This document shows, piece after piece, positions 6,428 through 12,895 of a DNA stretch of 12,895 nt. The notes under the pieces were generated by a model. That model made no database searches. It was not told the origin of the DNA and saw only the letters and a program-made list of their open reading frames with translations. Source of the DNA: Candidatus Sordicultor fermentans (GTDB lineage Bacteria; Atribacterota; Atribacteria; Atribacterales; Caldatribacteriaceae); assembly GCA_002385475.1 (NCBI GenBank), contig DGDO01000045.1, forward strand, positions 1-12,895. Reading direction: 5' to 3'. The translations under genes and the position numbers were made by a program. The first letter of the stretch is position 1. Each line of letters begins with the position of its first letter.

Positions 6428-8312
6428 CTTCTTTTTTCCTCCACTCCACAATTATGGAATCAAAGGGACAGGCTTCAAAACAAGCCCCACATTTAGTACA
6501 CTTTTCCTGATCTATAACATAAGGCACCCGAGGACGGCCAGAAATGCAGGATACCGGACAAACTCGCGCACACTTGGCACAAGCACGGCACTTTTCCGGG
6601 TCAATCCTGTATTCTTTCATAGCCTGGCAAATATGAGCAGGGCAAACCTTGTGGACCACATGGTCTAAATACTCATCCCGGAAATAAAAAAGAGTGGTAA
6701 GAACAGGATTCGGAGCAGTTTTGCCTAAACCGCACAAAGAGGAATCCCTTACCACCTGGGCGGTCTCTTCTAAAAGTTCCAGATCAGAAGTGCTGGCTTC
6801 TCCCTTTACTACTTTCTGTAACAAGCCTAACATATGTTTAGTTCCCTCTCGACAAGGAACACATTTGCCACAAGATTCATTTTGAGTAAAGTTCATGAAA
6901 AAGCGAGCCACTTCTGGAATACAGGTATCCTCATCTAATACTACTAACCCACCAGACCCCATAATAGCCCCTGCTCCAGATAGGGAATCGTAATCAATGG
7001 GTAAATCAAGATGTCTCTCAGTTAAACATCCTCCTGAAGGCCCTCCAATCTGCACCGCTTTGAACTTTTTGTCGTCCTGTATTCCTCCTCCAATACCAAA
7101 AATCAAATCTCGCAAGGTAACTCCCATAGGAACTTCTACCAACCCGGTATTTTTAATTTTACCGGCCAGGGCAAAAGTTTTAGTTCCCGCACTACTTGCG
7201 GTGCCAAAAGAGCGAAACCAATCTGCTCCCCGGAGCATGATTATCGGCACGTTGGTCAAAGTTTCAACGTTATTGATCACTGTAGGTTTACCCCACAGAC
7301 CCCGATAGGCAGGATAAGGAGGACGAGGGTTGGGCATACCTCTTTTACCTTCAATAGAAGCAATCAAAGCTGTTTCTTCTCCGCAGACAAAAGCTCCTGC
7401 CCCTTCCCGAACTATAATCCGGAAAGAGAAATCACTACCTAAAATGTTATCTCCCAGAAATCCAGCTCTTTCTGCATCTTCTATAGCTTTTCTAAGGTGC
7501 TTCACTGCCAGAGGATACTCAGTTCGCACATAAATATATCCTTCCTGTGCTCCTATGGCATAACCGGCAATGGCCATACCTTCTAAAATAGAGTGGGGGT
7601 CTCCCTCCATCACGCTCCTATCCATGAAAGCGCCCGGGTCACCTTCATCACCGTTGCAAATAATGTATTTTTTATCTGCTTTAACCACCCGAGCAAATTG
7701 CCATTTCCTCCCGGTGGGGAAACCTCCTCCTCCTCTTCCCCGCAAACCAGATTTAGTAATTTCTTCGATAACCTCATCAGGAGTTTTTTCATTGAGAACT
7801 TGAGCTAAAGCCAGGTAACCATCCCGGGCTAAATATTCATCCAGATTCTGAGGGTCAATAGAACCACAGTTGCGAAGCGCAATTTTAACTTGCTTTCGGT
7901 AAAAAGGAACATCTTTAAGATGGGGCCAATAGTGAACTTCTCCATTCACTTTTTCCTGGTAAACTAATCTTTCTACCACTTCCCCCTCTTTCAGGCTCTT
8001 ATCTACTATTTCCTCTACGTCTTCAGGCTTGACCCTTAAATAAAGAATCCCTTCCGGTTCTATCCTCACGAGAGGTCCGGCTTCACAAAGTCCCATACAA
8101 CCAGTTTTAACCAGGTGAGGACTTTCTTCTAATTTCTCCACTTCTGCTTCTACTTTTTCTCTTTCTATCACTTTCCTGAAGGTATCAAGTACTTCTTCTG
8201 CTCCTTTAGCTAAGCACCCTAACCCTCCACAAATCAGGACTTTCTTCTTTCCGTTTTTGTTTTTTAATTCAATAATATATTTTTCTAATTGTTCCCGATT
8301 TTCAAACCGCAT
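6420..8312 (-). CDS. hydB: Trimeric [FeFe] hydrogenase NAD(H)-binding subunit HydB (NuoF-like)
   Basis: The product is 630 aa with an ATG start after GGAAGGAGAG. Residues about 22-105 form a thioredoxin-like [2Fe-2S] domain (C28, C33, C72, C76). The NuoF core follows, with the glycine-rich flavin/NADH loop GLRGRGGGGFPTGRKW at 189-204, CNGDEGDPGAF at 219-229 and the NuoF [4Fe-4S] ligands C481, C484, C487 and C527. A C-terminal ferredoxin module adds two [4Fe-4S] clusters (C575/578/581/585 and C605/608/611/615), preceded by a conserved-looking CPAHIC segment (557-562). In known HydABC complexes this subunit holds the FMN where NADH and ferredoxin electrons meet. The length and domain order match the family. 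It overlaps hydC by 11 nt and hydA by 8 nt, consistent with translational coupling. Confidence 0.96.
   Translation of the reverse strand: MRFENREQLEKYIIELKNKNGKKKVLICGGLGCLAKGAEEVLDTFRKVIEREKVEAEVEKLEESPHLVKTGCMGLCEAGPLVRIEPEGILYLRVKPEDVEEIVDKSLKEGEVVERLVYQEKVNGEVHYWPHLKDVPFYRKQVKIALRNCGSIDPQNLDEYLARDGYLALAQVLNEKTPDEVIEEITKSGLRGRGGGGFPTGRKWQFARVVKADKKYIICNGDEGDPGAFMDRSVMEGDPHSILEGMAIAGYAIGAQEGYIYVRTEYPLAVKHLRKAIEDAERAGFLGDNILGSDFSFRIIVREGAGAFVCGEETALIASIEGKRGMPNPRPPYPAYRGLWGKPTVINNVETLTNVPIIMLRGADWFRSFGTASSAGTKTFALAGKIKNTGLVEVPMGVTLRDLIFGIGGGIQDDKKFKAVQIGGPSGGCLTERHLDLPIDYDSLSGAGAIMGSGGLVVLDEDTCIPEVARFFMNFTQNESCGKCVPCREGTKHMLGLLQKVVKGEASTSDLELLEETAQVVRDSSLCGLGKTAPNPVLTTLFYFRDEYLDHVVHKVCPAHICQAMKEYRIDPEKCRACAKCARVCPVSCISGRPRVPYVIDQEKCTKCGACFEACPFDSIIVEWRKKEDE
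6438..6442 (-). promoter_or_regulatory. Ribosome-binding site setting the hydA start
   Basis: GGAGG on the minus strand lies 10 nt before the ATG at 6427. The in-frame TTG at 6451 lies upstream of this site and is not the start. Confidence 0.75.
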
Positions 8313-8817
8313 CTACTTTCTCTCCTTCCCCTAACAGGTGATCAACAAGCTGCTGCACTTTTTCTTCGTCCATTTGACCATAAACTTCTTCATCTACCAT
8401 AAGAGCCGGAGCCAGAGCACAAGCCCCAATACAAGCCACCGTCTCCACAGTGAACATCAAATCTGAGGTGGTGTTTTCTCCTTCTCTCAATCCCAAATTT
8501 TCTCGAACTGCCTTCAAGATTTGCGCAGAACCCTTTACATGACACGCAGTACCGTCACAAACCCTGATAATATGTTCACCTTTGGGCTCCAGAGAAAACT
8601 GAGCATAAAAAGTAGCCACCCCATAGACGTGCGCTGGAGAAACCTGTAGAGCAGTAGCAACATAGGTGAGAATTTCTTCTGGCAGATAGCGATATTCCGA
8701 CTGAATCTCCTGTAGTATGGCAATCAAATTGTCCACATTATGAGAATATTTTCTCAGAATAGCATTGACCTTTTCAAACTGACGACTGAGAACTAAGCTT
8801 TCTTTTTCTATTTCCAT
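8302..8817 (-). CDS. hydC: Trimeric [FeFe] hydrogenase small subunit HydC (NuoE-like)
   Basis: The product is 171 aa from the ATG at 8815-8817, chosen over the adjacent GTG at 8820 because GGGGGT lies at a better distance. The N-terminal helical part is followed by a thioredoxin-fold [2Fe-2S] domain with C87, C92, C129 and C133 (VCDGTACHVKGS and CIGACALAPALMVDEEVYG), the 24 kDa NuoE signature. In HydABC this subunit binds beside the flavin of HydB and carries one [2Fe-2S] cluster. It starts 33 nt after the phosphatase stop and overlaps hydB by 11 nt. The short gap contains TTATCTATAAAG on the minus strand but no convincing promoter. Confidence 0.95.
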   Translation of the reverse strand: MEIEKESLVLSRQFEKVNAILRKYSHNVDNLIAILQEIQSEYRYLPEEILTYVATALQVSPAHVYGVATFYAQFSLEPKGEHIIRVCDGTACHVKGSAQILKAVRENLGLREGENTTSDLMFTVETVACIGACALAPALMVDEEVYGQMDEEKVQQLVDHLLGEGEKVDAV

Positions 8818-8850
8818 CACTCTACCCCCTTTATAGATAACATTAGTTTT

Positions 8851-10005
8851 TTAGTAATATTCCAGATTTACTATTTTCCCTCTTTTTTGTAACTCACTAA
8901 CTATATCCTCTAACAACCGAGCTTTTAGCGAAAGTTCTCCGGAGAGTTTAGGATTTTGGTGAGCAGGATTGATAGCTCTTCCTCCTATAAAGGTAATCTC
9001 ATCCGCTTCTAGGAGAAGTGAGAGTAAACGGCTAGCCCCATCTCGCTGGTAAATAACTTCTTCTAACTCCACTCCTTTCCGCAGTCGGCGAAGAACTGTG
9101 GCCAGAGTCAGGATCCCTTCAGTAAGTAAATCCACTCCTTCCATCATTCCTACCGGAGGAATATCTTTTTGGAGAGAAGTTAAATCTACTTCTATCTCTT
9201 TGTCCAAAACCCGGGCTAAAATGTTTCCTGTAGTACCACCACACACTGCTTTCTTACCCGGAAATTCCATTACCCTTTTGACTATATATTCATCTAAAGC
9301 CGGGTCTTCAGGAGGCCCGGCCCACACTATTAAGTAACGAGGAAGACGTATTTTAGCTACCACACAGGTAGCATCATCACCTAATCTATCCTGATAAAGC
9401 CTTTTAGTAGTAGCTATTACTTTATTAGCTAGAGTCAAAGCATCCAGCTGGTCATTAACAGTATTTTCTAAAAAAGAGGCGATTTTTTCCCATCTCCATC
9501 CCAAATTCCACAAGCCTCCAATCCCAGCATGAACCACTCCATCGGTTACTCCTACAATCCAATCATTTTTTTGCACCCTCATTATAGATTCTAAAACCAC
9601 CCTCTCTCCTATTTCTCTTTCTTTTCTATCCAGGTGCATCAACCTTCCATTACGCAACCAGAAAAGAGGGGGATTATCAAACTCTGCTACATAGGTCTCT
9701 CCACTGGAGAGAACCTGTACTACAGAAAAAGTACTATAGGCAATTTTCCTCACCTTACACACCGGTAAGGTTTCTGCTAAAGTGGCTATCACTTCTTCCA
9801 AAGTAGATTCTCTTTTCAACATGGAAACAATAATTTTTGAAGTCAGAGTGGAAAGAATATTAGCCTTTACTCCACTACCCAAACCATCAGACCAGGCCAG
9901 TATGGTAGAATTATTTCCCTTATCATAACTCACACTATCTCCACAAAGCTCTTCCCCCCATTTGGGAAGCTGAGCATAGGCAAACTCTACAAAGAGGTCT
10001 TTCAT
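8851..10005 (-). CDS. SpoIIE/PP2C-type serine phosphatase with unassigned C-terminal domain
   Basis: The product is 384 aa. Residues 1 to about 220 match the SpoIIE/RsbU-like PP2C fold, with acidic metal ligands where expected: GDS (D23), SDGLGSG (D40), TDGV (D155) and GDDATCVV (D210, D211). This suggests an active Mn/Mg-dependent phosphoserine/threonine phosphatase, cytoplasmic, without membrane segments. Residues about 223-384 form an extra region (VWAGPPEDPALDEY, KKAVCGGTTGN, PVGMMEGVDLLTEG) that I cannot assign to a family. The gene overlaps the HydS-like gene by 4 nt (ATGA), tying the two together. From memory, similar phosphatase genes accompany sensory hydrogenases in Thermotoga and Thermoanaerobacterium. 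Its substrate is unknown; no anti-sigma factor or anti-anti-sigma factor is encoded in the window. Confidence 0.85.
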   Translation of the reverse strand: MKDLFVEFAYAQLPKWGEELCGDSVSYDKGNNSTILAWSDGLGSGVKANILSTLTSKIIVSMLKRESTLEEVIATLAETLPVCKVRKIAYSTFSVVQVLSSGETYVAEFDNPPLFWLRNGRLMHLDRKEREIGERVVLESIMRVQKNDWIVGVTDGVVHAGIGGLWNLGWRWEKIASFLENTVNDQLDALTLANKVIATTKRLYQDRLGDDATCVVAKIRLPRYLIVWAGPPEDPALDEYIVKRVMEFPGKKAVCGGTTGNILARVLDKEIEVDLTSLQKDIPPVGMMEGVDLLTEGILTLATVLRRLRKGVELEEVIYQRDGASRLLSLLLEADEITFIGGRAINPAHQNPKLSGELSLKARLLEDIVSELQKRGKIVNLEYY

Positions 10006-11729
10006 CCCTCTACCGATTCTCCCCGGAGTATTTTCATCAACTTATCTAGAAGAACTTTAGTTTCAGCAGTAGTTTCCCCTAATAAGCTGGCAATTTCCTG
10101 AGCTACTCTCATCTGGTTATTAATGACCTGTTGAGCTTTCTCTAAAGTTTCTTCTTTGATTTGCTCCATCAAAACTTCTCTTTCCTTTTCTTTGGTCAAA
10201 TCCACAAATACCCCCATAAGAAGCTGAGACTTCTCCAGATAAAAAACAGACAATTGAACGTAAAGGTTCTGGTATTGAGAATAAAACACCTCTCTGGTGA
10301 CCATCTTTTTAGTGCGCAACGCCTCCACAAAAGGAGATGGATCAGTAAGCTGGTCTAATTTCCCCCCCACCACTAACTTCCCCGTCAAACCAAACATCCT
10401 ACGAAGGGCCGGATTAATATCCACAATGCGCAGATTTTCATCAACCAGCACAATACCATTGGGAGTTACTGCAATTAAAAAGCTGGAAAAAGATTCTGCT
10501 CTTGCCCGCATAAAAGGAATACACATCTCCGCTTCCGCCATGCCCTGATAAACCGCTTGAGCTTTTTCTCGACAGGTGTTATACCCACAAGCACCACAAT
10601 TTAGCTCATCTTGAGGAGAAAATTTACTGGTAAGAGATAAAATCCTTTTTATCTCTTCTTCCGGAACTTCTGGCTGAGGTATGGGATGAGGTGCAAAGTT
10701 TCGACTAAAAGTGGGAACAGAAATAATTTTTTTCTCTGGTGGAGGATTAGAAACCATCTTAGCTTTTTCGGTATAGTCAATGACTTTTTTCCGCCGTTCG
10801 TAAGGAGACAGCGAAGAGCGGAGCACCGGTCCATCAATGCAGCCTCCCTCACAGGACATCATTTCCACCATTTCAAAATCACCTTTGGTGTCTTTTAAAT
10901 CATCTAAAAACTGACGACAACGGTCGATTCCAGTTATTACCATAACTTCTTTGGACAAAATCCCGGTATCCAAAGAAGCAGTTTTCAGGAGTCCTCCTTC
11001 CACGGGGAAAGCTCTTCCCCACTCCACTGAAGATAAACCCATTTCTTCTTCCTCTAACGCAGAAAGAGAGATATTCTCTTCTTGAAACCAGGTTTTTAAT
11101 TCTTCGAAAGTTAAAACTGCATCTACTTCTCCTTTTACTTCTTCCTCTTCAATTTCTGCTTTTTTGGCAATGCAAGGACCGATAAAGACCACTTTTACTT
11201 TTTCATACTCCTGACGGATTAAACGAGCATGAGCAACCATAGGAGAGACAACTGGAGCAAGGTAAGAAACATATTGAGGATAATACTTATAAATCAAAGC
11301 ATTGATAGCTGGACAGGAACTAGAAATAATATTTCTTTTCCCCTCATCTAAAAGCCGGGCATGCTCTCTGGCTACCCACTCTGCCCCTTCCGCTGTTTCT
11401 CGTACTTCTTGAAAACCCAGTTTTTTCAAAGCCGCCACTATCTGTCCTTCTGTGACCTCAGAAAAAGCGGCTACAAAAGAAGGAGCTAAACTGACCACTA
11501 CCGGGTCTTCTCCCTGGAGCAGTTCTTGAACCCGGGGAAGGTCATTTTGAATTTTTTTAGCATCTTGAGGGCAAACCAGAACACAGCGTCCATCTTTTAT
11601 GCATCTTTCATCCACAACTTCAGCGTGTCCTAAACTTACCCGAATGGCCTTCACCGGACAATTGCGTATACATTTATAGCAATCCCGGCATCTTGCCTCA
11701 ATGGTGCTAATTACTCCCATCAGTACCAT
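10002..11729 (-). CDS. hydS: HydS-like putative sensory [FeFe] hydrogenase with PAS domain
   Basis: The product is 575 aa. Domains in order: an N-terminal two-cluster ferredoxin (C14, C17, C20, C24; then C43, D46, C49, C53); an H-cluster domain (about 75-310) with SSSCP (136-140), GPCIAKK (184-190) and SCEGGC (292-297); a four-Cys Fe-S motif (C378, C381, C386, C403); a PAS domain (about 415-512); and a C-terminal helical tail (about 513-575). All four Cys ligands of the H-cluster cubane are present (C139, C186, C293, C297), but the neighbouring proton-transfer Cys is Ser138, and Met of MPC is Gly184. Group C-type sensory hydrogenases show comparable changes and PAS fusions, so a redox or H2 sensor is more likely than a bulk catalyst. 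The start could instead be the ATG at 11718-11720 (572 aa). It overlaps the upstream small gene and the downstream phosphatase. Confidence 0.88.
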   Translation of the reverse strand: MVLMGVISTIEARCRDCYKCIRNCPVKAIRVSLGHAEVVDERCIKDGRCVLVCPQDAKKIQNDLPRVQELLQGEDPVVVSLAPSFVAAFSEVTEGQIVAALKKLGFQEVRETAEGAEWVAREHARLLDEGKRNIISSSCPAINALIYKYYPQYVSYLAPVVSPMVAHARLIRQEYEKVKVVFIGPCIAKKAEIEEEEVKGEVDAVLTFEELKTWFQEENISLSALEEEEMGLSSVEWGRAFPVEGGLLKTASLDTGILSKEVMVITGIDRCRQFLDDLKDTKGDFEMVEMMSCEGGCIDGPVLRSSLSPYERRKKVIDYTEKAKMVSNPPPEKKIISVPTFSRNFAPHPIPQPEVPEEEIKRILSLTSKFSPQDELNCGACGYNTCREKAQAVYQGMAEAEMCIPFMRARAESFSSFLIAVTPNGIVLVDENLRIVDINPALRRMFGLTGKLVVGGKLDQLTDPSPFVEALRTKKMVTREVFYSQYQNLYVQLSVFYLEKSQLLMGVFVDLTKEKEREVLMEQIKEETLEKAQQVINNQMRVAQEIASLLGETTAETKVLLDKLMKILRGESVEG

Positions 11730-11982
11730 CTTCTCCCAGCTTTTTCAAAATCTTCTCCTGGAAAATCTCCCTGAAATTCTGAGGAGAAACCCCACTGAGT
11801 ATCTCATCATCCACCATTACAGTAACCCCCTCTTCTGTGCATCTTCCCAGACAAAAATTACCTTTTAATTCTATCTGATCTTTAAGCTTTAATTTTTCAA
11901 TCAACTCTTCACAAATTTCAATAATCTCATAAGCCCCCTTAAGATGACAAGAACTACCTACACAAACCGATATAGTAACCAT
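11707..11982 (-). CDS. Small thioredoxin-like [2Fe-2S] ferredoxin
   Basis: The 91-aa single-domain protein starts at the ATG at 11980-11982, after AGGAGAGG. Four cysteines in the NuoE/thioredoxin-like arrangement, C7-x4-C12 and C44-x3-C48, should bind one [2Fe-2S] cluster. It closely resembles the C-terminal domain of HydA in this operon (CVGSSCHLKGAY against CVGTSCYLKGSY; FCLGRCTE against FCLERCTE), suggesting domain duplication. It is the first gene of the operon and overlaps the HydS-like gene by 14 or 23 nt, depending on which start that gene uses. A likely role is electron delivery to or from the HydS-like protein; this is inferred from position only. Confidence 0.88.
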   Translation of the reverse strand: MVTISVCVGSSCHLKGAYEIIEICEELIEKLKLKDQIELKGNFCLGRCTEEGVTVMVDDEILSGVSPQNFREIFQEKILKKLGEDGTDGSN

Positions 11983-12004
11983 CCTTACCTCTCCTAAAAA
12001 AAAG

Positions 12005-12034
12005 AATATACCACTTTATCTTTAAGATAACCAA
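12005..12034 (-). promoter_or_regulatory. Extended -10 promoter of the hydrogenase operon
   Basis: On the minus strand, TATATT (12005-12010) is preceded by TGG (12011-12013), forming an extended -10. TTGGTT (12029-12034) lies 18 bp upstream as a weak -35. The predicted start is near 11998, leaving a leader of about 15 nt that is mostly ribosome-binding site. It sits just downstream of the terminator of the preceding gene, so the six-gene operon should have its own promoter. Confidence 0.7.
12016..12030. promoter_or_regulatory. Perfect 7-1-7 palindrome, putative operator
   Basis: TTATCTT-T-AAGATAA is a perfect 15-bp inverted repeat lying between, and touching, the -35 and -10 of the hydrogenase promoter. 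A bound repressor would block RNA polymerase. The 7-1-7 geometry and the TTAT...ATAA ends resemble Fur-family operators such as the PerR box (TTATAATnATTATAA), with four mismatches. The regulator is unknown. Confidence 0.5.
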
Positions 12035-12042
12035 AAACATCG

Positions 12043-12089
12043 AACATAAAAACAGAGGGAGTGAAATCACCTCCCTCAGTTTTTATGTT
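12043..12089 (-). terminator. Terminator downstream of the UPF0173 gene
   Basis: The arms at 12043-12061 and 12071-12089 pair over 18 of 19 positions (one A-A mismatch), with the core GAGGGAG/CTCCCTC flanked by AACATAAAAAC and GTTTTTATGTT. A-rich and T-rich outer arms make it potentially active in both directions. On the minus strand it ends the hydrolase transcript and separates it from the hydrogenase operon. Confidence 0.85.
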
Positions 12090-12141
12090 TTTCATAATAA
12101 ATTAATCAAATTATATTTTAGCTGGTTATTATAACATAAAT

Positions 12142-12774
12142 TTAGATTTCTAAAACCCACACTTCCAGATTAGTCGGGAGAATCTCTCGAGTAACTTCTA
12201 CCTCAGAACTACCCAACCTCTTCACCTCCCTAAAACCCTGCAGAAAAGGTTCCAGAGGATTAAGTTCAAATTTAGTATATTCAGTTCGGTAGTGCATCGG
12301 TATTACAAGATGAGGAGAAAGCTTGGAAACCAATTCTTGAGCTTCTTGAGCATCAATAGTGAAAATCCCTCCTACCGGAAGCAATAAAATATCTACCGGT
12401 TTCCAGGAAGATAGCTCCTCATCTGGAGGTATTATTCCTAAATCTCCAGCGTGAATGAGAGACATCCCCTCCAATTCCAACCGGGCAACATTATTTTTAC
12501 CCCGTTTCTTTCCCCCTACCTCATCATGAAAAGTAGAGAAAATTTCTACCTTAATCCCATTTTTTTCATAAACCCCTGGTTCTTTAATTATCTCAGGGTG
12601 TCCCCGCACCAGAGAAACGTTATTGTGGTCAAAATGGTCATGACTTACTACAACTAAATCTGCCTCTACTTGAGGGAGGGGATAACCAACACTATCATCA
12701 AAAGGGTCAAAGGCTATTTTCGTGTCTCCACTCGTCACTAAAAAGAAAGAATGTCCAAACCAACGAATTTTCAA
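12142..12774 (-). CDS. UPF0173 metal-dependent hydrolase, metallo-beta-lactamase fold
   Basis: The product is 210 aa, starting at the TTG at 12772-12774, which lies 6 nt after AGGAGGTG; the ATG at 12792 is upstream of that site. The metal-binding motif SHDHFDH (H45, H47, D49, H50) is followed by H83, an IHAGDLG segment (H108, D111) and MHY (H161), the usual ligand order of the metallo-beta-lactamase superfamily. The N-terminal KIRWFGHSFFLV and the overall size of 210-230 aa are typical of UPF0173, relatives of UlaG-type lactonases whose substrate is mostly unknown. It is cytoplasmic and single-domain. It has its own promoter and terminator, and shares a promoter-proximal 12-mer with the hydrogenase operon. 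Confidence 0.92.
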   Translation of the reverse strand: MKIRWFGHSFFLVTSGDTKIAFDPFDDSVGYPLPQVEADLVVVSHDHFDHNNVSLVRGHPEIIKEPGVYEKNGIKVEIFSTFHDEVGGKKRGKNNVARLELEGMSLIHAGDLGIIPPDEELSSWKPVDILLLPVGGIFTIDAQEAQELVSKLSPHLVIPMHYRTEYTKFELNPLEPFLQGFREVKRLGSSEVEVTREILPTNLEVWVLEI

Positions 12775-12780
12775 CTTCCT

Positions 12781-12788
12781 CACCTCCT
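12781..12788 (-). promoter_or_regulatory. Ribosome-binding site setting a TTG start
   Basis: AGGAGGTG on the minus strand precedes the TTG at 12774 by 6 nt. The resulting N-terminus (MKIRWFGHS) is the usual one for UPF0173 proteins. Confidence 0.8.
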
Positions 12789-12799
12789 GCATTTATTCT

Positions 12800-12829
12800 A
12801 CTATAATTTACTATAAAATAGATAACCAA
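12800..12829 (-). promoter_or_regulatory. Promoter of the UPF0173 gene
   Basis: On the minus strand, TTGGTT (12824-12829) and TATAGT (12800-12805) have an 18-bp spacer. This is the same -35 hexamer and spacing as the hydrogenase promoter, inside the shared string TTTTGGTTATCT. The spacer holds a small inverted repeat, CTAT-TTT-ATAG. The core hexamers are only moderately close to consensus. Confidence 0.6.
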
Positions 12830-12895
12830 AACCCTTGTACTTTCTTTCCCTGCTTTAGAAAAGAGAACTATAAGAACCCAGGTTAAGGATAGTCC

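Noticed and set aside
8818..8850. Internal promoter before hydC
   Set aside because: The 33-nt gap has a TTATCTATAAAG string but no matching -35 at normal spacing. The gap is mostly ribosome-binding site, so co-transcription is simpler.
12016..12030. Rex operator at the hydrogenase promoter
   Set aside because: The palindrome has a single-base centre and no TTGTGAA or TTGTTAA half-site, so it does not fit the Rex consensus.
1..12895. CRISPR array, insertion sequence or phage element
   Set aside because: No regularly spaced repeats, transposase, integrase or phage structural genes are visible; the only transposon-like sequence is the library adapter.

Overview
This 12.9 kb window looks like the end of a contig from an obligately anaerobic, fermentative bacterium. 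The pointers are a trimeric NAD-linked [FeFe] hydrogenase (HydA, HydB, HydC), an Asp23/Gls24 protein, a leuS-comEA pair, strong AGGAGGTG-type ribosome-binding sites, and an AT-leaning composition with GTG and TTG starts. A Firmicutes-like (Clostridia-type) host fits best. Thermotogota or Atribacterota-type anaerobes, which carry similar hydrogenase operons, cannot be excluded from sequence alone. The first 19 bases are identical to the Nextera transposase mosaic end, so the left edge is a library artefact and not genome.

Layout: (1) 1-19 adapter, then about 380 bp with no convincing gene. (2) An Asp23/Gls24-family gene on the plus strand (401-853), the only plus-strand gene. (3) A 357-bp convergent intergenic region (854-1210) with no gene but several potential RNA folds, including a 60-nt compound hairpin and a GC-richer foldback. 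(4) On the minus strand, leuS (start about 4214) followed one base later by comEA (stop at 1211). (5) A tRNA-Ala(GGC) gene with its own near-consensus promoter and a perfect-palindrome terminator directly upstream of leuS. (6) A six-gene minus-strand hydrogenase operon (11982 down to 4388): a small thioredoxin-like [2Fe-2S] protein, a PAS-containing HydS-like putative sensory hydrogenase, a SpoIIE/PP2C-type phosphatase, then hydC, hydB and hydA. (7) A bidirectional-type terminator at 12043-12089. (8) A UPF0173 metallo-beta-lactamase-fold hydrolase (start about 12774) with its own promoter at the right edge.

How the genes work together: HydABC is expected to oxidise NADH and reduced ferredoxin together and make H2 (electron bifurcation or confurcation). 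The three upstream genes form a plausible sensory branch: an H-cluster protein with altered active-site residues and a PAS domain, and a phosphatase that could relay redox or H2 status. All six are overlapping or at most 33 nt apart, so they are probably co-transcribed from one extended -10 promoter whose spacer contains a perfect 7-1-7 palindrome. The same 12-base string (AGATAACCAAAA on the plus strand) overlaps the -35 of both this promoter and the UPF0173 promoter, with identical 18-bp spacers. The hydrogenase system itself is of a known type. The less explained parts are the sensory branch, the promoter motifs, leuS lying behind a terminator with no promoter of its own, and the structured intergenic region.
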